From Rubrivivax benzoatilyticus JA2 = ATCC BAA-35 (GTDB lineage Bacteria; Pseudomonadota; Gammaproteobacteria; Burkholderiales; Burkholderiaceae_C), in NCBI RefSeq assembly GCF_000190375.1, contig NZ_AEWG01000105.1:1-64000 (forward strand): a stretch of 64,000 bases of DNA, given 5' to 3'. A program made the translations under genes and the position numbers. The notes beneath the pieces were generated by a model. It saw nothing but the letters and a program-made list of their open reading frames with translations. It was not told the DNA's origin and made no database searches. Below are positions 42,219 to 50,725 of this stretch, one piece after another. Each line of letters starts with the position of its first letter. Positions within the stretch are counted from its first letter, which is position 1.

Positions 42219-42998
42219 ATGTTCGCCCGTCTGCGTGAGGACATCGCCTGCATCCGCGAGCGCGATCCCGCCGCCCGTTCGACGTGGGAGGTGCTGACCT
42301 GTTACCCGGGTCTGCACGCGCTGGTGATGCACCGCCGCGCGCACTGGTGCTGGACTCACGGCCTGCGCTGGCTGGCGCGGTTCATCTCGCACGTCTCGCG
42401 CTGGGCCACCGGCATCGAGATCCACCCCGGCGCCAAGATCGGCCGCCGGGTCTTCATCGACCACGGCATGGGCCTGGTGATCGGCGAGACCGCCGAGGTC
42501 GGCGACGAGTGCACGCTCTACCACGGCGTGACGCTGGGCGGCACCTCGCTGGAGCGCGGCGCCAAGCGCCATCCGACGCTGGGCCGCGGTGTCATCGTCG
42601 CCGCCGGCGCCAAGGTGCTGGGCGGCTTCACCGTCGGTGACGGCGCGCGTGTCGGCTCCAATGCCGTGCTGCTGCAGCCGGTGCCGCCGGGCGCCACCGC
42701 GGTCGGCATCCCGGCGCGCATCGTCGTCAAGAACGCCGACGCCGAGCGCGAGGAACGCGCCGCGCGCCTGGGCTTCTCGGCCTACGGCGTGACGCAGGGC
42801 GACGACCCGGTGTCGCTGGCGATGAAGGGGCTGATCGACAGCGCCTCGGGCCACGAGCACCAGATCGCGCTGCTCTGGCAGGCGATCGAGAAGCTCGCCG
42901 CCCGCTCGCGCGAGCTGCCGGCCGCCGACTGCGTGCCGCAGGACGCGCACACCACCGAGCGTTTCGACGCCGACCGGCTGAACCGCCTGGTCAAGTAG
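42219..42998 (+). CDS. cysE: Serine O-acetyltransferase
   Basis: First step of cysteine synthesis (serine plus acetyl-CoA). 259 residues: N-terminal helical part, then the hexapeptide beta-helix with [43 protein letters not shown] (family active site His and Asp). The C-terminal part beyond GIPARIVV is longer than in the short bacterial form and ends LNRLVK rather than the usual Ile that binds cysteine synthase, so complex formation is uncertain. Confidence 0.95.
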   Translation: MFARLREDIACIRERDPAARSTWEVLTCYPGLHALVMHRRAHWCWTHGLRWLARFISHVSRWATGIEIHPGAKIGRRVFIDHGMGLVIGETAEVGDECTLYHGVTLGGTSLERGAKRHPTLGRGVIVAAGAKVLGGFTVGDGARVGSNAVLLQPVPPGATAVGIPARIVVKNADAEREERAARLGFSAYGVTQGDDPVSLAMKGLIDSASGHEHQIALLWQAIEKLAARSRELPAADCVPQDAHTTERFDADRLNRLVK

Positions 42999-43034
42999 CG
43001 CCGCATGGCCGGCGGATGCCGGGATGCCGATGCT

Positions 43035-43062
43035 GGGGTCAGGTCCTGCGGGACCTGACCCC
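43035..43062. repeat. 28-bp palindrome, copy 5
   Basis: 12-bp arms GGGGTCAGGTCC / GGACCTGACCCC around TGCG, in the cysE/mogA convergent gap. Confidence 0.9.
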
Positions 43063-43097
43063 TTGTCTTCTTGTCTTTCGTGACGCTGCCAAAGCCC

Positions 43098-43125
43098 GGG
43101 GTCAGGTCCCACAGGACCTGACCCC
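43098..43125. repeat. 28-bp palindrome, copy 6
   Basis: 12-bp arms identical to copy 5, centre CACA. Confidence 0.9.
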
Positions 43126-43134
43126 GTCTTCCGT

Positions 43135-43147
43135 GGGACCTGACCCC
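43135..43147. repeat. Palindrome half-site (right arm)
   Basis: GGGACCTGACCCC, a lone right arm 9 bases after copy 6. Confidence 0.8.
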
Positions 43148-43167
43148 GTCTTCCGGTCTCCAGTCGT

Positions 43168-43761
43168 TCAGCTGTCTGAAGCCGGCCGCTGCGCCGACTT
43201 CGGCCGGAAGGCCGCGCAGCGCGCCGGGTCCGTCTCGAGGTACGGCCCGCCGATCAGGTCGATGCAGTAGGGCACCGCGGCGAAGATGCCGCGCACTGGC
43301 GGCGTGGCCTGCGGCAGGCCTTCCAGCGTCTCGGCGATCGCCTTGGGCTGGCCCGGCAGGTTGAGGATCAGCGCCCGGCCGCGCACCACCGCCGTCTGGC
43401 GCGACAGGATCGCCGTCGGCACGAAGGCCAGGCTGATCTGGCGCATCTGCTCGCCGAAGCCGGGCAGCTCGCGCTCGGCGACGTCGAGTGTCGCCTCGGG
43501 CGTCACGTCGCGCGGCGCCGGGCCGGTGCCGCCGGTGGTCAGCACCAGAGCGCAGCCGCGTTCGTCGACCAGTTCACGCAGCGTCGCGGCGATCAGCGGC
43601 CGTTCGTCGGGGATCAGCCGCTCCTCCCACTCGACCGGGTTGCGCAGCGCCGCCGACAGCCAGGCGCGCAGCGCCGGCAGGCCCTTGTCCTCGTAGACGC
43701 CGGACGAGGCCCGGTCGCTGATCGAGACCAGGCCGATGCGCACGCTGTCCTGAGCGCTCAT
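43168..43761 (-). CDS. mogA: Molybdopterin adenylyltransferase MogA
   Basis: 197 residues. Adenylylates molybdopterin before molybdenum insertion. VRIGLVSISDRASSGVYEDKGLPAL start; TTGGTGPAPRDVTPEAT and NLPGQPKAIAETL are family marks. ATGA overlap with the upstream darP gene. No other molybdenum cofactor genes are in the window. Confidence 0.95.
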   Translation of the reverse strand: MSAQDSVRIGLVSISDRASSGVYEDKGLPALRAWLSAALRNPVEWEERLIPDERPLIAATLRELVDERGCALVLTTGGTGPAPRDVTPEATLDVAERELPGFGEQMRQISLAFVPTAILSRQTAVVRGRALILNLPGQPKAIAETLEGLPQATPPVRGIFAAVPYCIDLIGGPYLETDPARCAAFRPKSAQRPASDS

Positions 43762-44315
43762 GCCGGGATCTCGATGAAGGGTTTGAGGAACTGGAACAGC
43801 TCGCGGAAGTTCTTCGTCTGGCGCTGCTCGACGCTGGCCGCGGCGTCGCGGCGCGCGGCGCGCACCAGGCTGCGCAGACGCTGCACGTCGGTCTCGGGGT
43901 GGGCCTGAACCCAGCGGTCGAGCGCCGCGTCGTCGGCGATCAGCTCGGCGCGCCAGCGTTCGGCCTCGTGCAGCTTCAGCGTCTCGCGCGCCGAGCCCAG
44001 CGCGGCGGCGGCGACGGCCTCGCGCAGCACCTCCTCGTCGGCCGAGCGCATCAGCTTGCCGATGTACTGCATCTGGCGGCGCCGCCCCTCGTGCGAGCGC
44101 GTGCGGCGGTACTCCTCGATCGCGTCGCGCAAGGCTTCGGGCATCTCGACGGCGGCCAGGCGCTCGTCGGACAGCGCGGCGACCTGCTCGCCGAGGGTCT
44201 GCAGCTCGTGCGACTTCTGCTTGAGCTGGGTCTTGCTGGGGCGGTCGTCGTCGGCGTCGGTGCCGCCGCCGTAGGGGAGTTCGAGGCCGCGGTGCGGTGC
44301 TGCGCGTCGGGTCAT
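43758..44315 (-). CDS. darP: Ribosome-associated protein DarP (DUF615/YjgA)
   Basis: 185 residues. E. coli DarP (YjgA) assists late 50S subunit assembly. KTQLKQKSHELQTLGEQVAALS, EGRRRQMQYIGKLMR and the C-terminal NFRELFQFLKPFIE are family blocks. Divergent from pmbA, as in many Proteobacteria where the two genes adjoin; a 91-base gap separates them. Confidence 0.95.
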   Translation of the reverse strand: MTRRAAPHRGLELPYGGGTDADDDRPSKTQLKQKSHELQTLGEQVAALSDERLAAVEMPEALRDAIEEYRRTRSHEGRRRQMQYIGKLMRSADEEVLREAVAAAALGSARETLKLHEAERWRAELIADDAALDRWVQAHPETDVQRLRSLVRAARRDAAASVEQRQTKNFRELFQFLKPFIEIPA

Positions 44316-44406
44316 CGCGGACAGGGTCTTGGAAGCGGGCCGGTATCATAGTCGGGCGCCTCCTTTCTCCGCTTTCCGAGCCGGTTCCGGCCCGTTCCTC
44401 CCCACG

Positions 44407-45786
44407 ATGACGACCTCCAGCGCCCCCGGCTTCGCCTACCGCCGCGACCAGTTCCAGCAGATCGTCGACGACGTTCTCGCCCAGGCGAAGAAGCTCGGGG
44501 CCAGCGACGCCGGCGTCGAGGTCTCCGAAGGCGTGGGCCTGTCGGTGTCGGTGCGCATGGGCGAGCTCGAGAACGTCGAGCGCAACCAGGACAAGTCGCT
44601 GGGCGTCAGCGTCTACCTCGGCCACCGCCGCGGCAACGCCAGCACCTCCGACTTCTCGCCCGCGGCGATCTCGCGCACCGTGCAGGCGGCTTACGACATC
44701 GCCCGCTTCACCGCCGAGGACCCGGTCGCCGGCCTGCCCGACGAGCAGGATCTGGCCACCGCCGACGAGGCCGCGCGCGACCTCGACCTGTTCCACCCCT
44801 GGGACATCGACGCTGCCGGCGCCGCCGAGCTGGCGCGGCGCTGCGAGGCCGCGGCCTTCGCCGTCGACCGCCGCATCACCAACTCCGAGGGCGCCGGCGT
44901 CTCGGCGCAGCAGTCGCACTTCTGGGCCGGCAACACGCGCGGCTTCCGCGGCGGCTACGCGAGTTCGCGCCACTACCTGTCGGTGGCGCCGATCGCCTCG
45001 CTGCCGGGCCGTCGCCACGACATGCAGCGCGACGCCTGGTACAGCTCGATGCGCAACGCCGCCGAGCTGGCCTCGCCCGAGGCCGTCGGCCGCTACGCCG
45101 CCGAACGCGCGCTGTCGCGGCTGAAGTCGCGCCGCGTCGCCACCGCCGAGGTGCCGGTGCTGTTCGAGTCGGCGGTCGCCGCCGGCCTGCTGGGGGCCTA
45201 CGTGCAGGCCACCTCGGGCGGCGCGCTGTACCGCAAGGCCAGCTTCCTGCACGGCTGCCTGGGCGAGAAGGTGCTGCCGGCGCACGTCGACATCGTCGAG
45301 GACCCGCACGCCGCCAAGGGCAAGGGCAGCGCGCCCTTCGACGACGAAGGCGTGCGCACCACCGGCCGCCGCGTCGTCGACGCCGGCGTCGTGCAGGGTT
45401 ACTTCCTGTCGAGCTACTCGGCGCGCAAGCTGGGCCTGCGCACCACCGGCAACGCCGGCGGCTCGCACAACCTGGCGATGAGCAGCCGGCTGACGCAGCC
45501 CGGCGACGACCTCGACACGATGCTGCGCCGCCTGGGCCGCGGCCTGTTCGTCACCGAGCTGATGGGCCAGGGCGTCAACTACGTCACCGGCGACTACTCG
45601 CGCGGCGCTGCCGGCTTCTGGGTCGAGGACGGCCGCATCGCCTTCCCGGTGCACGAGGTGACGATCGCCGGCAACCTGCGCGAGATGCTCGCCGGCATCG
45701 TCGCCATCGGCTCGGACGTCTACGAGCAGGGCAGCAAGTCGGTCGGCTCGGTGCTGCTGGACCGCATGAAGCTGGCCGGCGCCTGA
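44407..45786 (+). CDS. pmbA: Metalloprotease TldE (PmbA)
   Basis: 459 residues; the non-catalytic partner of TldD in the heterodimeric protease that processes modified peptides and CcdA. VSVRMGELENVERNQDKSLGVSVYLGHRRGNASTSD, the RRVVDAGVVQGYFLSSYSARKLG block and GNAGGSHNLAM are typical. The TldD-type HExxxH zinc site is absent, as expected for TldE. tldD is not nearby. Confidence 0.95.
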   Translation: MTTSSAPGFAYRRDQFQQIVDDVLAQAKKLGASDAGVEVSEGVGLSVSVRMGELENVERNQDKSLGVSVYLGHRRGNASTSDFSPAAISRTVQAAYDIARFTAEDPVAGLPDEQDLATADEAARDLDLFHPWDIDAAGAAELARRCEAAAFAVDRRITNSEGAGVSAQQSHFWAGNTRGFRGGYASSRHYLSVAPIASLPGRRHDMQRDAWYSSMRNAAELASPEAVGRYAAERALSRLKSRRVATAEVPVLFESAVAAGLLGAYVQATSGGALYRKASFLHGCLGEKVLPAHVDIVEDPHAAKGKGSAPFDDEGVRTTGRRVVDAGVVQGYFLSSYSARKLGLRTTGNAGGSHNLAMSSRLTQPGDDLDTMLRRLGRGLFVTELMGQGVNYVTGDYSRGAAGFWVEDGRIAFPVHEVTIAGNLREMLAGIVAIGSDVYEQGSKSVGSVLLDRMKLAGA

Positions 45787-45911
45787 CGCTGTTGCGCCGC
45801 CGCACGGCGCGCGCTGCCGAACGGGAAAACCCCTCGGAGACCCAGGGGGGTGCTGCCTAGAATCCTGCGCACCCGAACCTCTCACCGCTGTCGGGATCAG
45901 GAGACACTTTC
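45787..45911 (+). promoter_or_regulatory. Promoter region of the TRAP receptor gene
   Basis: 125 bases between pmbA and dctP. TAGAAT at 45857-45862 is a possible -10; no clear -35 sits upstream. AGGAGA at about 45897-45902 is the ribosome site for the ATG at 45912. Confidence 0.4.
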
Positions 45912-46994
45912 ATGGAACGTCGTTCCTTCGTCCGAGGCGCCGGCCTGGCCGGCGTGCTCGCCGCCGGCACCGCGCCGGCCATCGTTCACGCGCAGAGCAC
46001 GATCCGCTGGCGCCTGGCGTCGAGCTTCCCGAAGTCGCTCGACACCATCTTCGGTGCCGCCGAACTGTTCGCCAAGCGCGTCGGCGAGATGTCGGGCGGC
46101 AAGTTCCAGATCTCGGTGCATGCCGGCGGCGAGCTGATGCCCGCGTTCGGCGTCGTCGACGGCGTGCAGAACGGCACCGTCGAGATGGCGCACACGGCGC
46201 CGTACTACTTCGTCGGCAAGGACATCACCTTCGCGCTCGGCACGGCGATCCCGTTCGGCCTGAACTCGCGCCAGATGACCGCCTGGATGTACCAGGGCAA
46301 CGGCCTGACGCTGATGCGCGAGTTCTACGCCAACTACAACATCATCAGCTTCCCCGGCGGCAACACCGGCGCCCAGATGGGCGGCTGGTTCCGCAAGCCG
46401 ATCACCAAGCTGGCCGACCTGAAGGGCCTGCGCCTGCGCACCGTGGGCGTCACCGGCCAGGTGATGGAGCGCCTGGGCGTCGTCGTGCAGGCGCTGCCCG
46501 GCGCCGAGATCTACCAGGCGCTGGAGAAGGGCACGATCGACGCCGCCGAGTGGGTCGGCCCCTACGACGACCTGAAGCTGGGCTTCAACAAGGTCGCGCC
46601 GCACTACGCCTACCCGGCCTGGTGGGAAGGCGGCCCGCAGCTGGACTTCTTCATCAACACCAAGGCCTTCGGCGGCCTGCCGGCCGAGTACAAGGCGATG
46701 ATCCAGGCGGCGGCCTCCGAGGCCCACGTCGACATGCAGGCCCGGTACGACGCGCGCAACCCGAACGCGCTGCGCCAGCTGGTGGCCGGCGGCACCAAGC
46801 TGTTCCGCTTCCCGAAGGACACGATGGACGAGGCCTTCAAGCAGGCGATGGCGCTGTACGCCGAGATCTCGGCCAAGAACCCGGCCTGGAAGAAGGTCTA
46901 CACCGACTTCTCCAAGTTCCGCAGCGAGCAGAACCTCTGGTACCGCTTCGCCGAGGCCGGCTTCGACAGCTACATGCAGTCGCAGAAGGTCTGA
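45912..46994 (+). CDS. dctP: TRAP transporter substrate-binding protein (TakP-like DctP)
   Basis: 360 residues. Tat-type signal (MERRSFVRGAGLAGVLAAG...HAQS). WRLASSFPKSLDTIFGAAELFA, LKGLRLRTVGV (ligand carboxylate Arg) and IDAAEWVGPYDDLKLGF; the last carries the Glu-Trp pair used by TakP to bind 2-oxoacids. Substrate is probably a monocarboxylate or 2-oxoacid (inference from family). The permease genes are convergent to it rather than downstream. Confidence 0.93.
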   Translation: MERRSFVRGAGLAGVLAAGTAPAIVHAQSTIRWRLASSFPKSLDTIFGAAELFAKRVGEMSGGKFQISVHAGGELMPAFGVVDGVQNGTVEMAHTAPYYFVGKDITFALGTAIPFGLNSRQMTAWMYQGNGLTLMREFYANYNIISFPGGNTGAQMGGWFRKPITKLADLKGLRLRTVGVTGQVMERLGVVVQALPGAEIYQALEKGTIDAAEWVGPYDDLKLGFNKVAPHYAYPAWWEGGPQLDFFINTKAFGGLPAEYKAMIQAAASEAHVDMQARYDARNPNALRQLVAGGTKLFRFPKDTMDEAFKQAMALYAEISAKNPAWKKVYTDFSKFRSEQNLWYRFAEAGFDSYMQSQKV

Positions 46995-47047
46995 CGCGCG
47001 AGGCCGGGGCAGGGCGTCGCGCCCACGCTCCGGCGGCCAGGATGCAA

Positions 47048-47075
47048 GGGGTCAGGTCCCGTGGGACCTGACCCC
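47048..47075. repeat. 28-bp palindrome, copy 7; possible terminator
   Basis: 13-bp arms GGGGTCAGGTCCC / GGGACCTGACCCC around GT, followed on the plus strand by TTTT and preceded by AA. It lies 54 bases past dctP and could stop both convergent transcripts. Confidence 0.85.
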
Positions 47076-47085
47076 TTTTCACTGT

Positions 47086-47098
47086 GGGACCTGACCCC
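47086..47098. repeat. Palindrome half-site (right arm) at the dctM stop
   Basis: GGGACCTGACCCC followed by TTT; ends three bases before the dctM stop codon. Confidence 0.8.
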
Positions 47099-47100
47099 TT

Positions 47101-48795
47101 TCATTCTTGTTGCCCCGGCGCGCTGGCCGGCGGTGCGCCGAACAGCTCGTCCAGGTTCTCGGTGCTCTGGTCGCGGTCCTCGGCCGGCGGCTGGGCCTCG
47201 ATGACGACGCCGCTGGTGTCCAGCGCGGCCTTCTTGTCCAGCCCGCCGGAGACCAGGTTCGGGAAGGCGATGACCAGCGCCACCATGATGATCTGGATGA
47301 TCACGAACGGGATCGCGCCGCGGTAGATCTGGCCCGTGGTCACGCGGCCGATGCGCCGGCCGGTCGGCCGGTCGACGTAGTCCTCGGCCGGCGCCACGCT
47401 GCGCAGGTAGAACAGCGCGAAACCGAACGGCGGGTGCATGAACGAGGTCTGCATGTTCAGCGCCAGCAGCACGCCCAGCCAGACGAGGTCGATGCCCAGC
47501 TTGTCGGCCACCGGCGCCAGCAGCGGCACGACGATGAACGCGAGCTCGAAGTAGTCGAGGAAGAACGCGAGCACGAAGATCAGCACGTTCACCGCGATCA
47601 GGAAGCCGGTCTGGCCGCCCGGCAGGCCGGTGAGCAGCTTCTCCACCCAGTGCGGGCCCTCGACGCCCTGGAAGGTCAGGCTGAAGACCGTCGAGCCGAT
47701 CAGGATGAACATGACGAAGCACGAGAGCTTCATCGTCGTGTCCATCGCCTGGCGCAGCAGCGGCAGCGACAGCCGCCGGCGCACCACCGCCATCGCCAGC
47801 GCGCCGACGGCGCCCATCGCGCCGCCTTCGGTCGGCGTGGCGATGCCCAGGAAGATCGTGCCCAGCACCAGGAAGATCAGCGCCAGCGGCGGGATCAGCA
47901 CGAAGGTCACGCGCTCGGCCATCTGCGACAGCAGCCGCGCGCGCACGACGCGGTTGAGCACCGCCAGCACGAAGGCGGTGCCGACGCCGACCGACATCGA
48001 CAGCACGATCAGCTCGTCGGTCGGCATGCTGTCGGGGCGGGTGTGGGCGAAGGCCAGCGCCGCGGCCAGCGAGACCAGCGCCAGCACGCCCAGCGAGCGC
48101 AGCCCGGAGCGGCCGTCGTCCTCGCGGATCGTGCGCGCCTCGGGCGGCAGCGCCGGCACGGCGGCCGGCCGCAGGAAGGCGATGCCGACGACGTAGAGCA
48201 CGTACAGCCCGGTGAGCAGGAAGCCGGGGATGAAGGCGCCCTTGTACATGTCGCCGACGCTGCGGCCGAGCTGGTCGGCCATGATGATCAGCACCAGCGA
48301 CGGCGGGATGATCTGCGCCAGCGTGCCCGACGCGGCGATGACGCCGCTGGCCACGCGCCGGTCGTAGCCGTAGCGCAGCATGATCGGCAGCGAGATCAGC
48401 CCCATCGAGATCACCGACGCGGCGACGACGCCGGTGGTCGCCGCGAGCATCGCGCCGACGAGGATCACCGCGAAGGCCAGGCCGCCGCGGATCGGCCCGA
48501 ACAGCTGGCCGATGGTGTCGAGCAGGTCCTCGGCCATGCCCGAGCGCTCGAGGATCAGCCCCATGAAGGTGAAGAACGGCACCGCCAGCAGCGTGTCGTT
48601 TTGCAGGATGCCGAATATGCGCAGCGGCAGCGCCTGCATCAGCGACGACGGCAGCAGGCCGAGCTCGATGCCGATGAAGCCGAAGGCCAGCCCGCAGGCA
48701 GCCAGCGAGAACGCGACCGAGTAGCCTGCCAGCAGGAACAGCACCAGGCCCGCGAACATGATCGGGGCCATGTTGGCCGAGAGGAACTCGATCAC
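47101..48795 (-). CDS. dctM: TRAP transporter large permease DctM
   Basis: 564 residues, longer than the usual 430, inner membrane. N-terminal family sequence ANMAPIMFAGLVLFLLAGYSVAFSLA and PFFTFMGLILERSGMAEDLLDTIGQ. The extra length is a hydrophilic insert near residues 220-260 and an extended Asp/Pro-rich C-terminus, typical of the DctM group seen with TakP-like receptors. GTG start overlapping the dctQ stop (GTGA). Confidence 0.93.
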   Translation of the reverse strand: MIEFLSANMAPIMFAGLVLFLLAGYSVAFSLAACGLAFGFIGIELGLLPSSLMQALPLRIFGILQNDTLLAVPFFTFMGLILERSGMAEDLLDTIGQLFGPIRGGLAFAVILVGAMLAATTGVVAASVISMGLISLPIMLRYGYDRRVASGVIAASGTLAQIIPPSLVLIIMADQLGRSVGDMYKGAFIPGFLLTGLYVLYVVGIAFLRPAAVPALPPEARTIREDDGRSGLRSLGVLALVSLAAALAFAHTRPDSMPTDELIVLSMSVGVGTAFVLAVLNRVVRARLLSQMAERVTFVLIPPLALIFLVLGTIFLGIATPTEGGAMGAVGALAMAVVRRRLSLPLLRQAMDTTMKLSCFVMFILIGSTVFSLTFQGVEGPHWVEKLLTGLPGGQTGFLIAVNVLIFVLAFFLDYFELAFIVVPLLAPVADKLGIDLVWLGVLLALNMQTSFMHPPFGFALFYLRSVAPAEDYVDRPTGRRIGRVTTGQIYRGAIPFVIIQIIMVALVIAFPNLVSGGLDKKAALDTSGVVIEAQPPAEDRDQSTENLDELFGAPPASAPGQQE

Positions 48796-49385
48796 TTCTT
48801 CGCTCCATCGGCCTGCTGGCGCAGGAAGGCGGCCAGTTCCTCCTCGTCGCTGCGGCTCTTGCCGCGCCGGCCCGGGTCATCGGCCAGCCCGCGCAGGAAG
48901 GCGATGCGCTTGATGAACTCGGACACGCCCTGCAGCAGCAGCAGCGTGAAGCCGGCAGGCACCAGCGCGTAGACCGGCCAGCGGATCAGGCCGCCGGCGT
49001 TGGACGACATCTCGCCGGTCTCGTAGGCCTTGATGACCAGCGGCAGCACCAGGTCGATGACGAGCAGGCCGAAGGGCATCAGGAACAGCACGATGCAGAC
49101 CGCCTCGACCACGACCTGCGTGCGGCGCTGGAAGCGGCCGAGCACGACGTCGATGCGCACGTGCTCCTGGCGCAGCATCGTGTAGCCCGCGGCAAGCAGG
49201 AACACCGCGGCGAACAGGTACCACTGGATCTCGAGGAAGGCGTTCGAGCTGACGGCGAAGGCCTTGCGCGCGACGGCGTTGGTGGCGCTGATCAGCACCA
49301 TCACCAGCACGAGCCAGGCGAGGTGGCGGCCGACGAACTCGTTGATCGCGTCGATGAGCCTTGAGAGGCGGAGTAGGGCGGACAC
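48792..49385 (-). CDS. dctQ: TRAP transporter small permease DctQ
   Basis: 197 residues, four membrane helices. INEFVGRHLAWLVLVMVLISATNAVARKAF and a FLEIQWYLFAAVFLLAAGYTMLRQEHVRIDVV block are the DctQ signature. GTG start at 49385 with GGAGA nine bases upstream. The C-terminal tail is charged (GKSRSDEEELAAFLRQQADGAKK). Confidence 0.93.
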   Translation of the reverse strand: MSALLRLSRLIDAINEFVGRHLAWLVLVMVLISATNAVARKAFAVSSNAFLEIQWYLFAAVFLLAAGYTMLRQEHVRIDVVLGRFQRRTQVVVEAVCIVLFLMPFGLLVIDLVLPLVIKAYETGEMSSNAGGLIRWPVYALVPAGFTLLLLQGVSEFIKRIAFLRGLADDPGRRGKSRSDEEELAAFLRQQADGAKK

Positions 49386-49479
49386 GTTGTCTCCAGTGGC
49401 GGGCGCTCGCCGCCGCTCGCGTCCGGCGAGGCGGACGCCCGGGGATGCCGGTGGCGGGTGCGGCCGGGTGCGGCCGCGC

Positions 49480-49824
49480 TCAGCCGGCCGTGGCCAGCTG
49501 GTACAGCCTTGCCGAGCGGCTGCCGGAGCGGCAGAACATCAGCAGCGGCCGCGGCAGTTCGCGCAGCAGCGCGGCGCAGGCCGCGATCTCTTCGGGCGAC
49601 TGGTAGCCGCCGGCGACCGGCAGGTGCCGGTACTCCAACCCCGCCGCGCGGGCCGCGGTCTCGATCTCCGCGCTGGTGGGTTGACCGGGCCCGTGCTCGT
49701 GGTCGGGCCGGTTGTTGATGACGCTGCGGAACCCGGCGCGGGCCGCCTCGGCCATCGCTTCCGGGGGGAGTTGGGGAGCGACGTAGACGTCTGGGGCGAT
49801 CGCGCGCAGGGCTGGGGCGTTCAT
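49480..49824 (-). CDS. DUF442/TIGR01244 phosphatase-like protein
   Basis: 114 residues, the beta-lactamase-hydrolase-like (Blh) phosphatase fold. Family N-terminus DVYVAPQLPPEAM, FRSVINNRPDHE, HLPV and the active-site loop MFCRSGSRSARLY with Cys and Arg. Some relatives are fused to sulfur dioxygenases or regulate sulfide metabolism. Between dctQ (94-base gap, nothing recognised) and yqeY (4-base gap). Confidence 0.88.
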   Translation of the reverse strand: MNAPALRAIAPDVYVAPQLPPEAMAEAARAGFRSVINNRPDHEHGPGQPTSAEIETAARAAGLEYRHLPVAGGYQSPEEIAACAALLRELPRPLLMFCRSGSRSARLYQLATAG

Positions 49825-49828
49825 GCCC

Positions 49829-50275
49829 CTACTTTGCCAGAGCCTGCTTGACCGCGGCGGACACCAGCGCCATTTCCGCCTTCCCCGCGAGACGGGTCTT
49901 GGCAGCGGCCATCACGCGGCCCATGTCGCCGGGGCCGGCGGCGCCGAGCTCGGCCACCAGCGCCGCGATCTCGGCGCCGATCTGCTCGGCCGACAGGCGC
50001 TGCGGCACGTAGGCCTCGAGCACCGTGATCTCGGCGCTCTCCTTGGCCACGAGGTCCGGCCGGCCGCCCTGCTCGAAGGCGACGACCGAGTCCTTGCGCT
50101 GCTTGATCAGCTTGTCGACGATGGCGATGACGGCAGCATCGTCCAGCACCACGCGCTCGTCGACCTCGCGCTGCTTGATCGCCGCCTGCAGCATGCGGAT
50201 CGTCGACAGGCGTTCGCTGTCCTTGGCCCGCATCGCGGCCTTCATGTCTTCGCTGATCCGTTCCTTCAGGCTCAT
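49829..50275 (-). CDS. GatB/YqeY domain protein
   Basis: 148 residues, with the tRNA-binding-like helical YqeY fold: LKERISEDMKAAMRAKDSERLSTIRMLQAAIKQREVDER, then DLVAKESAEITVLEAYVP and the MGRVMAAAK region. It follows rpsU, the common order rpsU-yqeY-dnaG; here dnaG does not follow. Function unproven; proposed to sense uncharged or misacylated tRNA. Confidence 0.94.
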   Translation of the reverse strand: MSLKERISEDMKAAMRAKDSERLSTIRMLQAAIKQREVDERVVLDDAAVIAIVDKLIKQRKDSVVAFEQGGRPDLVAKESAEITVLEAYVPQRLSAEQIGAEIAALVAELGAAGPGDMGRVMAAAKTRLAGKAEMALVSAAVKQALAK

Positions 50276-50293
50276 CGTCTTCTTTCGTCGGAC

Positions 50294-50330
50294 AAAAAGG
50301 AAAAGCCCGCTGCGGCGTCCCGCGCGGGCT
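50294..50330 (-). terminator. Intrinsic terminator downstream of rpsU
   Basis: Stem AGCCCGC (50304-50310) / GCGGGCT (50324-50330) followed on the minus strand by TTTTCCTTTTT. Probably attenuates read-through from rpsU into yqeY. Confidence 0.75.
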
Positions 50331-50357
50331 GTTCGTTGTGGCGCGCGGCCGAAGCTC

Positions 50358-50570
50358 TTAGTAGAGCTTCTTCGGCAGCTGCATGCTGCGCACGCGCTTG
50401 AAATGACGCTTCACCGCGGCGGCCTTCTTGCGCTTGCGCTCGGCCGTGGGCTTCTCGTAGAACTCGCGCGCGCGCAGTTCGGTCAGCAGACCGATCTTTT
50501 CGATGGTGCGCTTGAAGCGGCGCAGGGCAACGTCGAACGGCTCGTTCTCTTTGACGCGGATGGTGGTCAT
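50358..50570 (-). CDS. rpsU: 30S ribosomal protein S21
   Basis: 70 residues: [52 protein letters not shown] and the basic C-terminus QLPKKLY. Matches Proteobacterial S21 over its length. Transcribed from the promoter at 50677-50706; a terminator lies just after it. Confidence 0.97.
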   Translation of the reverse strand: MTTIRVKENEPFDVALRRFKRTIEKIGLLTELRAREFYEKPTAERKRKKAAAVKRHFKRVRSMQLPKKLY

Positions 50571-50676
50571 GTAAGCAGGGATCCCGTGTGGTGTGTGCGC
50601 TCGGTGTCTCGGCGGTTCTGGGCTGACCCAGGCGAACCGAGATCGACACGCTAGGTGTTTGCCAGCAAAGCGCGCG

Positions 50677-50706
50677 ATTCTAGCCTGTTCTGGCGGCGCT
50701 TGCCAA
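50677..50706 (-). promoter_or_regulatory. Sigma-70 promoter for rpsU
   Basis: On the minus strand TTGGCA (50706-50701), 18-base spacer, TAGAAT (50682-50677). About 100 bases upstream of the rpsU start, leaving a leader long enough for S21 autogenous control, which is not proven. Confidence 0.7.
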
Positions 50707-50725
50707 GCTGGTGATGACGCGGGCC

